Source of the DNA: Caballeronia jiangsuensis
Lineage (GTDB): Bacteria; Pseudomonadota; Gammaproteobacteria; Burkholderiales; Burkholderiaceae
Assembly: GCA_000648925.1 (NCBI GenBank)
Contig: JFHF01000017.1
Location: forward strand, 86,817 to 150,816
Direction: 5' to 3'
Length of the DNA stretch: 64,000 nt
Part shown: one piece after another, positions 9,903 through 18,414 of the stretch
Position numbering within the stretch: the stretch's first letter is position 1
Layout of the letters: every line of letters starts with the position of its first letter
Notes under the pieces: model-generated
Seen by the model: the letters and a program-made list of their open reading frames with translations, nothing else
Told to the model about the DNA's origin: nothing
Databases searched by the model: none
Translations under genes and position numbers: made by a program

Positions 9903-10568
9903 ATGGAAATTGAAGAACTAGGATCGATCGATCGGATCGAGGATGCGCTGTCGGCCATCCGTCGTGGCTCGCTCGTCGTGGTGGTGGACGACGAAGATCG
10001 CGAAAACGAAGGCGATCTCATCATGGCCGCGGAACTCGCGACGCCGGAGGCGATTGCCTTCATGGTGCGCTGGACGAGCGGCGTGCTCTGCGTGGCGCTG
10101 TCGGGCGAGCGGCTCGATGCGTTGCAGATTCCGATGATGGTCGCGCGCGGCAACGATTCGATGCAAACCGCGTTCACGGTGACGGTCGACTACCGGCACG
10201 GCACGACCACCGGCATTTCGGCGGCCGACCGTGCAACGACGATTCGCGCGCTGGTCGACCCGCAGGCCCGCGCCTCCGATTTCAACCGGCCCGGCCATCT
10301 CTTCCCGTTGCGTTCGGTGCCGGGTGGCGTGCTGCGTCGCCCGGGGCACACCGAAGCGACGGTGGACCTGTGCCGGCTGGCGGGTCTGCGCGACGGAGGC
10401 GTGCTCGCGGAAATCGTCAACGACGACGGCAGCATGGCGCGTTTGCCGCAGTTGATTCGATTCGCACGCCTGCACGGCTTGCCGATCGTCTCGATTCGCG
10501 ACCTGATCGCATACCGCAAGCGTTCGTATGAAGTGGCGACGAGCGAGTGCGAAGCCGTGGCTTCCTGA
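9903..10568 (+). CDS. ribB: 3,4-dihydroxy-2-butanone 4-phosphate synthase
   Basis: The 221-residue protein makes the four-carbon precursor of riboflavin from ribulose 5-phosphate. The acidic active-site motif DDEDRENEGDLIMAAE lies near residue 29, and DYRHGTTTGISAADRATTI and RPGHLFPLR follow, as in RibB. There is no GTP cyclohydrolase II domain, so it is a stand-alone RibB rather than the RibBA fusion. The second of two nearby ATGs (9903) has the better spacing from AGGA at 9890-9893; 9894 would add three residues. Its place among flavin-dependent genes, away from other riboflavin genes, suggests an extra copy that boosts flavin supply for the monooxygenase-reductase pair. Confidence 0.9.
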   Translation: MEIEELGSIDRIEDALSAIRRGSLVVVVDDEDRENEGDLIMAAELATPEAIAFMVRWTSGVLCVALSGERLDALQIPMMVARGNDSMQTAFTVTVDYRHGTTTGISAADRATTIRALVDPQARASDFNRPGHLFPLRSVPGGVLRRPGHTEATVDLCRLAGLRDGGVLAEIVNDDGSMARLPQLIRFARLHGLPIVSIRDLIAYRKRSYEVATSECEAVAS

Positions 10569-10625
10569 TAACGCGGCATGCCGTTAATGAAGTTTGATCC
10601 AAATACAAAGATACAAGGAGACGAG

Positions 10626-11750
10626 ATGAATTTGAAATGGGTGGCTGCGGCCGCAGGCGTTGCAATCGGCAGCGCAGCACAGGCACAATCGTCGGTGACG
10701 CTGTACGGCGTGCTCGATGCCGGGCTGATGTATCAAAGCACGTCGGCGGCATCGTTCAATCCGGCATCGAAGAATCTGGGCAAGCTGTATCGCTTCAAGG
10801 ACGCCGGCATTTACTCGAGCAATTTCGGCTTGACCGGCACCGAAGATCTCGGTGGCGGCTATCGCGCGAATTTCAAGCTGCAGGGAACCTTCGATACCGG
10901 CACCGGCAAGGCCGGCATCACCGATACCCCGGGCGTCACGGGACTATTCAACCAGATCGCGAGCGTCGGCATATCGGGGCCGTTCGGATCGTTCAATGCC
11001 GGGCGCCAGATCGCGCCGCTCGCCATTGCGATGAGCGAGACCGATGTCCGCGGCGGCAGGTGGTTCGGAAGCATCCTCACGTCGTGGCTCGGCATGAACC
11101 AGGCGGCGGGCTGGACGGGCACAAGCACCAACGGGCCGATCGGCGCACTCTACGACAGCAACGCACTTATCTACGAATCGCCGAGCTTCGGCGGCGTGAA
11201 GGCTTCGCTTGAATACGCGCCCGGCGGCGTCGCGGGGAGCTTTCAGGGCAACACGCGCGAGTCGGCCGTGCTGAAGTACGCGAACTATGGACTGCGACTC
11301 GCGGCCGCCTATTACAACGGCCACGACACCAACCCCGGTCCGAACGCGGTGCCGACCGGTCTCGCCAACAATCGGCTCTTCTATCTCGGCGCGTTCTACA
11401 CGCTGCATGACTTCTCGGTATCGGCGTCGTACACCAACGGCAAGAACCCGGCACGCTCGAATCAGGTGAACATCGACATGTACACCTTCGGCCTCGGCTA
11501 TCTGTTCACGCCCGCGTTCAGGGTGACGAGCGGCATCTACTACCTCAGGGACCGCAACAACTCGGCGAACAAATCCATCGAAGTCGCGGCGGGCGGCGAG
11601 TACAGCCTGTCGAAGGCGACGTTGGTGTATGGAGAAGTCGGGCACGTGAACAACAGAGGAACGATGACCCAGACGATCGCTTACGGTCAGCCGGTCGCGC
11701 CGGGGATGGCGACGACGGCTGTCATGGTTGGCTTGCGTCAGAAGTTCTAG
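10626..11750 (+). CDS. Gram-negative porin (Burkholderiales OmpC-like)
   Basis: The 374-residue protein starts with a typical signal peptide ending AAQA, followed by QSSVTLYGVLDAGLMYQ, the standard opening of Burkholderiales general porins. Alternating beta-strand segments such as NFGLTGTEDLGGGYRANFKLQG and the final aromatic residue (RQKF) mark a 16-strand outer-membrane barrel. Porins at the end of catabolic clusters usually admit the growth substrate. It lies 57 bp after ribB and follows AAGGAGACGAG, so it may be the last gene of the transcript. The next gene is on the opposite strand. Confidence 0.9.
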   Translation: MNLKWVAAAAGVAIGSAAQAQSSVTLYGVLDAGLMYQSTSAASFNPASKNLGKLYRFKDAGIYSSNFGLTGTEDLGGGYRANFKLQGTFDTGTGKAGITDTPGVTGLFNQIASVGISGPFGSFNAGRQIAPLAIAMSETDVRGGRWFGSILTSWLGMNQAAGWTGTSTNGPIGALYDSNALIYESPSFGGVKASLEYAPGGVAGSFQGNTRESAVLKYANYGLRLAAAYYNGHDTNPGPNAVPTGLANNRLFYLGAFYTLHDFSVSASYTNGKNPARSNQVNIDMYTFGLGYLFTPAFRVTSGIYYLRDRNNSANKSIEVAAGGEYSLSKATLVYGEVGHVNNRGTMTQTIAYGQPVAPGMATTAVMVGLRQKF

Positions 11751-11781
11751 GCGCACGGTACGGTTTCGGCAACGATGATGC

Positions 11782-11795
11782 GGGTCACGTGACCC
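11782..11795. repeat. Perfect 14-bp palindrome GGGTCACGTGACCC
   Basis: This self-complementary element lies in the 91-bp gap between the convergent porin and ccmI genes. It has no loop and no following T-run, so it does not look like a rho-independent terminator. It could be a protein-binding palindrome or part of a rho-dependent end. I see no second copy in the window. Confidence 0.5.
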
Positions 11796-11841
11796 ACTGG
11801 CCCCGCTTCACGACGTCACAAATCAAAAGCGATCATCCCGC

Positions 11842-12864
11842 TCACCGCACCACATCACCGATCCTCACCTCGACAACCCCGGCCCCCTCCAACGGCACGA
11901 CCCCGCTCGACCCCGTCATATCGCCCGACGCCGGCCGCGCCTGTCCCGACGCCGACACGCGCGCATCGATACTGATACGCGAGAAATCGGACAGCCGACG
12001 CCCCGGCGTCATCGACATGGAATCGTCGAGACGCACGGTCGCGGGCAACTGATTCACGCTCAGGCGCTGCACCGCGAGCGGCATGCGCGAACCATCGTCG
12101 GCGAGCGCGTAGACGAAAACGGTGTCGGTCGGCCTGACGCGCTTTTCGAGTTCTTCACTCAGACTCACACGTACATTCACCGACGCTCCCTTCGCGGCAA
12201 GCGCGCGCGTTTCGTCAATATTCTTCCGGGCCTGTTGCGCAATCTCCGGCGCCAGATCCGGCACATTCATCAACCTCTCCCAGTACCGGATCGCACTCGC
12301 GAAATCGCGCCGGTCGAATGCCGCCGACGCCGCCAGCGCCAGCGCTTTCGGCTGATTCGCGTCGATGGCGAGCGCGGATTCTATGACCTTCGACGTCGCG
12401 CCGTCGAGATTGCCGTCGTTCGCGCTCGCGATGGCGTCGGCGTAATCGGCGCGCAGTTCCGCGTCGCGCGGATTCAGCGCGACGGCGCGGCGGTACGCCT
12501 CGGTCGCGTCGCCGGGACGATCGAGCACCATGTACGAGCGCGCGAGCATCGACCAGCCTCGCGCGTCGTTCGGATCGCGCTGCAATCGTGCGGCCAGAAG
12601 ACTGACCGCCGCTTCCATCGATGCCGGCGTGTCCGCATGTTCGCGCGTCGGTGCGCTCGCCGCCTCCTGGATCGCGAGCGCCGCAGGATCGCCGATGCGC
12701 ATGTACAGCGTCAGCGCCGACGCCGGCACGAGCGCGATCAGCAAGCCCGCGAGCGCCGCGTGCGACGTCCCGCGCCCCGAAGCCTGCCCGTGCAGCAGCG
12801 GCGGCACCACGCACGCGAGCGCGCCCGTCAACATCGCGGCGACGATCAGCCAGAACGCCATCAT
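11842..12864 (-). CDS. ccmI: Cytochrome c maturation protein CcmI
   Basis: The 340-residue protein has two N-terminal membrane segments, a tetratricopeptide-repeat region at about residues 105-230 (GWSMLARSYMVLDRPGDATEAYRRA), and a C-terminal periplasmic domain. CcmI binds the C-terminus of apocytochromes c and hands them to the CcmF-CcmH heme lyase. It is the last gene of the ccm operon and its ATG overlaps the ccmH stop by 4 bases (ATGA). An AGGAG site precedes it. In E. coli the corresponding part is fused to CcmH, but here it is a separate gene as in most beta- and alphaproteobacteria. Confidence 0.88.
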   Translation of the reverse strand: MMAFWLIVAAMLTGALACVVPPLLHGQASGRGTSHAALAGLLIALVPASALTLYMRIGDPAALAIQEAASAPTREHADTPASMEAAVSLLAARLQRDPNDARGWSMLARSYMVLDRPGDATEAYRRAVALNPRDAELRADYADAIASANDGNLDGATSKVIESALAIDANQPKALALAASAAFDRRDFASAIRYWERLMNVPDLAPEIAQQARKNIDETRALAAKGASVNVRVSLSEELEKRVRPTDTVFVYALADDGSRMPLAVQRLSVNQLPATVRLDDSMSMTPGRRLSDFSRISIDARVSASGQARPASGDMTGSSGVVPLEGAGVVEVRIGDVVR

Positions 12865-13253
12865 GGAGACAGACTCCTCTCGCGCCGGGCATTGCGCGCG
12901 CGTCGAACATGTCGCGCCATCGCGACCGCGCCCGCCGCCAGCACCGCGAACGGTCCGAACCACAGCGCCCATGTGACCGGCTTCACCGGCGGCCGGTACA
13001 GGACGAAATCGCCATAGCGGCGCACCATGTAGGACTCGATCTGTTCGTCGCTCGCGCCGTGCTCCACCTGCTCGCGAATGCGCGCGCGAAGATCGGCGGC
13101 GAGACTCGCATTCGAATCGGCGAGACTCTGGTTCTGACACACGACGCAGCGAAAATGCTCGGCAAGACGGCGCGCGCGCTCATCGACGGGCGATTCCTGC
13201 GCATGAACGCACGCCACGAACGTGAGGAGCAGCAACGCGATCCGCCTAATCAC
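12861..13253 (-). CDS. ccmH: Cytochrome c maturation thioredoxin-like protein CcmH
   Basis: The 130-residue protein has a signal peptide (ending VHA), the redox motif CVVCQNQ with cysteines at 36 and 39, the typical helix region DEQIESYMVRRYGDFVLYRPP, and one C-terminal membrane anchor. CcmH keeps the apocytochrome CXXCH cysteines reduced, working with CcmG and CcmF in the periplasm. It overlaps ccmI by 4 bases at its end and ccmG by 8 bases at its start, so it is translated as part of one operon. Confidence 0.92.
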   Translation of the reverse strand: MIRRIALLLLTFVACVHAQESPVDERARRLAEHFRCVVCQNQSLADSNASLAADLRARIREQVEHGASDEQIESYMVRRYGDFVLYRPPVKPVTWALWFGPFAVLAAGAVAMARHVRRARNARRERSLSP

Positions 13254-13785
13254 GAGCGTTCTCCTTCTGCAACTTGCCGACGAGCGGCAGGATCACGCGC
13301 TCCAGCGACGCGCGGGTAATCGGCCCGGCCTGCCGGTATCGCACGACGCCCGCCCGATCGATCACGAACGTTTCCGGCACGCCATACACGCCATAGTCGA
13401 TGCCCGTGCTGCCGTCGCGATCGACGAGCGTAGCGACATACGGATTGCCGGCCGTGTCCAGCCACTGCAACGCGGGCGCGCGCTCGTCCTTGTAGTTCAG
13501 GCCATATACCGGCACCGCGCCGCTCGCCGCGACGTTCATGAGGACGGGATGCTCGTCGCGGCATGCCTCGCACCACGACGCCCACACGTTCAGAATCCAC
13601 ACCTGTCCGCGCAGCGCATCCGACGACATCTTCTGCCCGGACGTATCGAGGCGCGGCAGATCGAACGCGGGCGCGGGCTTGCCGATCAGCGCCGACGGCA
13701 GCCGGCGCGGATCGTGTCTCAGGCCCGCCGCCAGCACCGCGACCAGGAAACCCAGCACGGCGAGCGGGATCAGGAAGCGTTTCAT
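13246..13785 (-). CDS. ccmG: Thiol:disulfide interchange protein DsbE/CcmG
   Basis: The 179-residue protein is a membrane-anchored periplasmic thioredoxin. An N-terminal helix (residues 4-21) is followed by the thioredoxin fold with WASWCEAC (cysteines 72 and 75) and the cis-proline region YGVYGVPETFVID. CcmG passes reducing power to CcmH and the apocytochrome during heme attachment. The start at 13785 overlaps the end of ccmF (ATGA). The frame stays open far upstream through ccmF, but that extension is only an alternative reading of ccmF. Confidence 0.92.
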   Translation of the reverse strand: MKRFLIPLAVLGFLVAVLAAGLRHDPRRLPSALIGKPAPAFDLPRLDTSGQKMSSDALRGQVWILNVWASWCEACRDEHPVLMNVAASGAVPVYGLNYKDERAPALQWLDTAGNPYVATLVDRDGSTGIDYGVYGVPETFVIDRAGVVRYRQAGPITRASLERVILPLVGKLQKENARD

Positions 13786-15752
13786 CGTCCGGTCTCGCCG
13801 AGGGCTTGCGGCGTTTCGGCAGGCGTCGCCTCGGCGCGCCGGGATTGCGGCGCACGTTGCCGCATGTAACGCCGGTCCGCCGCCGCGAGCAGGCCGCCGA
13901 GCGCCATCAGAATGCACCCGCCCCAGATCCAGCGCACGAACGGCTTGATCTGGATGCGCACGGTCCACGCGTTGCCGCCCGCCGGCTGATCGAGCGCGAC
14001 GTAGAGATCGCGCAGCACGCCTTGATCGATGGCCGCTTCGGTCGTCGGCGTGTTCGAGACGATGAACTCGCGCTTCTCCGGATGCAGCGTGGCGATGGCG
14101 CGGCCATCGCGCGTCACGCCGATGGTCGCGCGCGTCGCGCGGTAGTTCGGGCCGTCGCTCGCGCGGACATCGTCGAGACGGAAGCGATAGCCGCCGATAT
14201 CGACGCTGTCGCCGGGCGCGAGCCGCGCATCGTGTTCGGTGGAAAAGCCCTTGACCATCGTCACGCCGACGATGAACACGCCGACGCCCGCATGCGCGAG
14301 CCACATGCCGATGGTCGCGAGCCGCACGCGCCGCGCGCCGCCGGCGAATCGCTGGTACATGCCCGTCGCGATCGTCGCGAAAGTCCATGCGGCGAGCAGG
14401 AAGCCCAGGCTCACGAGCGGGCGCGACACGCCCGGCACAAACGCCGACACGACGCTCACGAGCGCCGCCCAGCGCAGGCGCACCGCGATCTCCGGCAGGC
14501 GGGCCGCCTTCCAGCGCGCGAGCGGCGCGACGCCCATCAGGAACACGGCGGGCGCCATCAGCGGGACGAACACGCTGTCGAAGTACGGCGCGCCGACGGA
14601 AATCTTGTCGAGGCCGAGCGCGTCGAGGATCATCGGATAGAGCGTGCCGAGCATCACCGAAGCGGCGGCCGCGAGCATCAGCAGATTGTTCGACAACAAC
14701 AGCGCTTCGCGCGACACCGGCTCGAATCCCGCTGTCGACGATGCAGCGCGCGGCGCGCGCCAGGCGAAGAGTGCGAGCCCTCCGCCCGAAAAAATCGCGA
14801 GCAGCACGAGGATGAAGACGCCGCGCGCCGGATCGGACGCGAATCCGTGCACCGATGTCACGACGCCCGAGCGCACGAGAAAGGTGCCGAGCAGCGACAG
14901 CGAGAACGCGCAGATCGCGAGCAGCGCGCTCCACGCGCGGAATGCGCCGCGCTTCGCGGTGGCGGCGAGCGAATGAACCAGCGCGGTGCCGACGAGCCAC
15001 GGCATGAACGACGCGTTCTCGACCGGGTCCCAGAACCACCATCCGCCCCAGCCGAGTTCGTAGTACGCCCAGCCGCTGCCGAGCATGATGCCGAGCGTGA
15101 GAAACATCCATGCGGCGAGCGTCCAGGCACGCGATGCGCGCGCCCACGCGGCATCGAGCCTGCCGTCGAGGAGCGCCGCGATCGCGAACGCGAAAGCCAC
15201 CGAGAAGCCGACATAGCCCATGTACAGCAACGGCGGATGAATCACCATGCCCGGGTCCTGCAGCAGCGGATTGAGATCGCGGCCGTTCATCGCGGGCGGC
15301 ATGATGCGTGTGAACGGATTCGACGTCAGCAGCATGAACAGCAGAAAGCCCGCATCGATCCAGCTCATCACGCCGAGCACGCGGGCGGCGAACGGCCGCG
15401 GCAGCCGGCGGCCGAAAGCGGCGACGGCGATCATCCACAGCGCGAGCAGAAGCACCCAGAGCAGCAGCGAGCCCTCGTGGCCGCCCCAGACGGCGGTGAA
15501 GCGATAGATCGCCGGAAGCGCCGAATTGGAATTTTCGATGACGTAGATCACCGAGAAATCGTCGTGCAGAAATGACGCCGCGAGACAGGCGAACGCGATC
15601 GCGACGAAGCCGAACTGCCCGCACGCGGCGGGCGCGGCGACGCGCATCCATCGCTCTATGCCGAATCGTGCGCCGAGCATCGGCACGATGCCCGCGACGA
15701 GCGCGAGCAGCATCGCCAGAATCAGCGCGAAGTGACCGAGCTCGGGAATCAT
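13782..15752 (-). CDS. ccmF: Heme lyase subunit CcmF
   Basis: The 656-residue protein is a large polytopic membrane protein of the heme-handling family. The tryptophan-rich WWD signature appears as LGWGGWWFWDPVENASF near residue 235. CcmF joins heme from CcmE to the CXXCH cysteines of apocytochromes at the periplasmic face. The length is that of other CcmF proteins. The ATG at 15752 (MIPELGHFALIL) overlaps the ccmE stop; an upstream extension to 16142 reads into ccmE in a wrong frame. Confidence 0.94.
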   Translation of the reverse strand: MIPELGHFALILAMLLALVAGIVPMLGARFGIERWMRVAAPAACGQFGFVAIAFACLAASFLHDDFSVIYVIENSNSALPAIYRFTAVWGGHEGSLLLWVLLLALWMIAVAAFGRRLPRPFAARVLGVMSWIDAGFLLFMLLTSNPFTRIMPPAMNGRDLNPLLQDPGMVIHPPLLYMGYVGFSVAFAFAIAALLDGRLDAAWARASRAWTLAAWMFLTLGIMLGSGWAYYELGWGGWWFWDPVENASFMPWLVGTALVHSLAATAKRGAFRAWSALLAICAFSLSLLGTFLVRSGVVTSVHGFASDPARGVFILVLLAIFSGGGLALFAWRAPRAASSTAGFEPVSREALLLSNNLLMLAAAASVMLGTLYPMILDALGLDKISVGAPYFDSVFVPLMAPAVFLMGVAPLARWKAARLPEIAVRLRWAALVSVVSAFVPGVSRPLVSLGFLLAAWTFATIATGMYQRFAGGARRVRLATIGMWLAHAGVGVFIVGVTMVKGFSTEHDARLAPGDSVDIGGYRFRLDDVRASDGPNYRATRATIGVTRDGRAIATLHPEKREFIVSNTPTTEAAIDQGVLRDLYVALDQPAGGNAWTVRIQIKPFVRWIWGGCILMALGGLLAAADRRYMRQRAPQSRRAEATPAETPQALGETGR

Positions 15753-16204
15753 CGGCGCGCGCCCGGGTTCGTGTCCGCTGCCGCACGCACTTCGCGCAGC
15801 GCGCGTTCCAGTTGCGGCGGCGTGTACTTCTCGTCGTGCTTCGCGAGGACTTCGTCGGCGTGAAAGCGGCCATCGGCGCCGAGCGTGCCTTGCGCGACGA
15901 CGCCGCTGCCTTCGCGGAAGAGATCGGGCAGCGCGCCCGCGTACGTGACCTCCACCGATGCGCGCGCATCCGTGACGACGAAGCGCACGGCACGTCCATC
16001 GCGATCGCGCACGAGCGAGCCGCGTTCGACGAGTCCGCCGAGCCGGAAGCGCTGTGTGCGCGCCGCTTCGTGCGAGGCGATCTGGCTCGGGCTCACGAAG
16101 AACATGACGTTGGCGCGAAACGCATCGAGCACGAACGCGCACGCGAGCGCGACGCTCGCGACGCCGAGCGCGATGAACGCGAAGCGGCGATGCCGTGTTC
16201 TCAT
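15749..16204 (-). CDS. ccmE: Heme chaperone CcmE
   Basis: The 151-residue protein has one N-terminal membrane anchor (residues 7-27) and a beta-barrel periplasmic domain ending in the heme-attachment motif LAKHDEKYTPP. His123 is the expected covalent heme ligand and Tyr127 the axial ligand. CcmE carries heme from CcmC to CcmF. It overlaps ccmF and ccmD by 4 bases each. Confidence 0.93.
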   Translation of the reverse strand: MRTRHRRFAFIALGVASVALACAFVLDAFRANVMFFVSPSQIASHEAARTQRFRLGGLVERGSLVRDRDGRAVRFVVTDARASVEVTYAGALPDLFREGSGVVAQGTLGADGRFHADEVLAKHDEKYTPPQLERALREVRAAADTNPGARR

Positions 16205-16341
16205 CGGCGCAACTCCGGTTCGCGCAGCGCGCGGAACACGAGCCAGGCTTCCGCGCCCATCAGCAGAAAAGTGATCGCGAGCGCGGCGCAGAGAATCGGA
16301 TTCGCGGCGAGCATCGCGATGACGGACTCGAACGTGCTCAT
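16201..16341 (-). CDS. ccmD: Small heme exporter protein CcmD
   Basis: This 46-residue gene fills the space between ccmC and ccmE with ATGA overlaps at both ends. It encodes MSTFESVIAMLAANPILCAA, then one membrane helix (about residues 17-37) and a charged tail (RALREPELRR). That is the size, topology and position of CcmD, which is needed to release holo-CcmE from the CcmABC complex. The family is poorly conserved, so the call rests mainly on position and layout. Confidence 0.85.
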   Translation of the reverse strand: MSTFESVIAMLAANPILCAALAITFLLMGAEAWLVFRALREPELRR

Positions 16342-17081
16342 GCGGCGTGCTCCTCGATTCGCGACGGACGTTCATCGCCTGCCGGCACGCGATCCGCCGC
16401 GCGCATGACGACGCGCACGCGCGCGAGCGATATCGCGATCGCGTACGACCAGAATCCGGCGCTCATCACGACGATGCCCCATGCCATCGACGCGCTCATC
16501 GACACGCCGCTGCCGAAGCCGAGCGATGGCCCCTGATGCAGCGTGTACCACCACTGCACGGAAAAATAGATGATCGGGATATTCACGACGCCGATCAGCG
16601 CGAGCACCGAGCACGCGCGATCCGCGCGGCGCGCGCCGTCGATCGCGGCATGCAGCGCGAGAAAGCCCACGTACAGGAAGAACAGGATCAGCTCGGACGT
16701 GAGCCGCGCGTCCCAGACCCACCACGTGCCCCACGTCGGCTTGCCCCACAGCGCGCCGGAGATCAGCGCGATCGCGGTGAAGAGGGCGCCGGTCGGGGCG
16801 AGCGCGCGCGCCATCATCGCGGAGAGGCGCGTGTTCATCGCGAGATGCAGCGCGCTGTACGCGGCCATCACGAGATAAATGAACATCGACATCCACGCGG
16901 CGGGAACGTGCACGAACATGATGCGGTAGATGTCGCGTTGCAGCGCATCGGCGGGCGCGATGGCGAGGCCGATGACGAGCCCCGTCGCGATCAACACAAT
17001 GGACGCGATGCCGAACCACGGCGCCGCGCGCGCGGCGAAGCGTTCGAAGTTGCGCGGAGACGCATAGCGGAACCAGTTCAT
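16338..17081 (-). CDS. ccmC: Heme transporter/handling protein CcmC
   Basis: The 247-residue protein has six membrane segments and the tryptophan-rich WWD motif (GKPTWGTWWVWDARLTSEL) near residue 115, with flanking histidines including the one in MFVHVPAAW. CcmC presents heme to CcmE in the periplasm. The ATG at 17081 (MNWFRYASP) gives the family length. It ends in an ATGA overlap with ccmD and starts 4 bp after ccmB. Confidence 0.93.
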   Translation of the reverse strand: MNWFRYASPRNFERFAARAAPWFGIASIVLIATGLVIGLAIAPADALQRDIYRIMFVHVPAAWMSMFIYLVMAAYSALHLAMNTRLSAMMARALAPTGALFTAIALISGALWGKPTWGTWWVWDARLTSELILFFLYVGFLALHAAIDGARRADRACSVLALIGVVNIPIIYFSVQWWYTLHQGPSLGFGSGVSMSASMAWGIVVMSAGFWSYAIAISLARVRVVMRAADRVPAGDERPSRIEEHAA

Positions 17082-17085
17082 GGCG

Positions 17086-17754
17086 CTATTCCATCGATAT
17101 GCGCAGCGCCGCGGCGCTTGCCCACGGACATAGCCACAGCGCAAGACAGAGTGCCGCCGCGAGCAGCGAGAAATTCGCGTTCGACCACGCGATGCTCGCC
17201 GCCGGATCGGCCACGCCGACGCCGAACACGAGCACCGGCACGTAAAGCGGCAGGATCAACAGAGCGAGCACGACGCTGCCGCCGCGCACGCCGAGCGTGA
17301 GCGCCGCGCCCATCGAACCGATCAGCGACAGCAGCGGCGTGCCGATCAGGAGCGAGGCCATCAGCATGAGAATCGTGCGCGCATCGAGCCCGTATTCGAG
17401 CGCGACGACCGGCGCAAGCACGACGAGCGCGAGACCCGTCGTGAGCCAGTGCGCGGCGATCTTGCCGAACACGATGCCCGCGAGCGGCTGAGGCGAAAGC
17501 AGCATTTGTTCGAGCGCACCGCTCGCGAAATCGTTGCTGAAGAGCTGGCCCGCCGAAAGCAATGCCGCGAACAATGCCGTGACCCACAGCACGCCCGGCG
17601 CGATCGCGTGCAGGAGCTTCGGATCGGGACCGATGCCGAGCGGAAAGAGGCTCGACGCCAATACGAAGAACAGCAGCACCGACAGCGTCAGCGTGCGCGA
17701 GCGCCAGTTCAGGCGCAGTTCGCGGCGAATCACCTGAAGCGTCAGCCCGATCAT
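17086..17754 (-). CDS. ccmB: Heme exporter ABC permease CcmB
   Basis: The 222-residue protein has about six membrane helices and the conserved stretches QLFSNDFASGALEQMLLSP and FGKIAAHWLTTGL of CcmB. With CcmA and CcmC it forms the complex that loads heme on CcmE and uses ATP to release it. Its ATG overlaps the ccmA stop by 4 bases. The frame runs open upstream through ccmA, but only the start at 17754 gives the family length. Confidence 0.93.
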   Translation of the reverse strand: MIGLTLQVIRRELRLNWRSRTLTLSVLLFFVLASSLFPLGIGPDPKLLHAIAPGVLWVTALFAALLSAGQLFSNDFASGALEQMLLSPQPLAGIVFGKIAAHWLTTGLALVVLAPVVALEYGLDARTILMLMASLLIGTPLLSLIGSMGAALTLGVRGGSVVLALLILPLYVPVLVFGVGVADPAASIAWSNANFSLLAAALCLALWLCPWASAAALRISME

Positions 17755-18374
17755 GCCGCGCCTCGCGCGAGATGCAGATGCCGTGCGCGCGCGGCATCGA
17801 CGGGCAACGGGCGATGCGTCGTCGCGACGAGCGTGCCGCCTTCCCGCAGATGATCGTCGATGCACGCGGCGAACCAGAGCGCGCCGCTGTCGTCGATGGC
17901 GTCGGTGGGTTCGTCGAGCAGCCAGAGCGGTTTGCCGGACAGCACGAGGCGCGCGAGCGCGACGCGCCTTCGTTGCCCTTGCGAGAGACGGTTGAGACGC
18001 GTGTGCATGAGCGGCAGCACGGCGGCGCGGTCGAGCACGTCGCGTTCGTTCCGGTGGGCCGCGCTCGCGCCGAGCAACGCGGCGAAACGCAGATTCTCCG
18101 CGACCGTCAGTTCTCCGTTGAAGCCGTCGGCATGGCCGAGCCAGGCCAAGTCGCGGCGAAAGCGCGAAGGATCGTCGCGCACGTCGATGCCGCGCCACGA
18201 CACGCGTCCTGCCGCGAGCGGCAGCAGACCCGCGAGCGCGGCGATCAGCGAGCTCTTGCCGCTTCCGTTCGCACCGTGGATGACGAGCGCCGCGCCGCTA
18301 TCGACACACAAATCCGCGCCGGCCACGATGGTGCGGCTGCCGCGTATCACGTCGAGTTGCCGGGCGCTGAGCAT
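17751..18374 (-). CDS. ccmA: Heme exporter ATP-binding protein CcmA
   Basis: The 207-residue protein is a single ABC ATPase domain: Walker A GANGSGKS at residues 34-41, the ABC signature LSQGQRRR, and Walker B LWLLDEPTDAID. It powers release of heme-loaded CcmE from CcmC in the inner membrane. It is the first ccm gene and lies 40 bp downstream of napC in the same direction, so the nap and ccm genes may share one transcript. Confidence 0.93.
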   Translation of the reverse strand: MLSARQLDVIRGSRTIVAGADLCVDSGAALVIHGANGSGKSSLIAALAGLLPLAAGRVSWRGIDVRDDPSRFRRDLAWLGHADGFNGELTVAENLRFAALLGASAAHRNERDVLDRAAVLPLMHTRLNRLSQGQRRRVALARLVLSGKPLWLLDEPTDAIDDSGALWFAACIDDHLREGGTLVATTHRPLPVDAARARHLHLARGAA

Positions 18375-18414
18375 CGATGTTTCCTCTCTCCTCGAAGGCG
18401 TGGCCGAGCGTCGC

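Noticed and set aside
13246..15999. A single 917-codon open frame covering ccmG and much of ccmF
   Set aside because: Only its last 179 codons match a family (CcmG). The rest is Arg/Ala-rich and reads ccmF in a wrong frame, a common effect of high GC.
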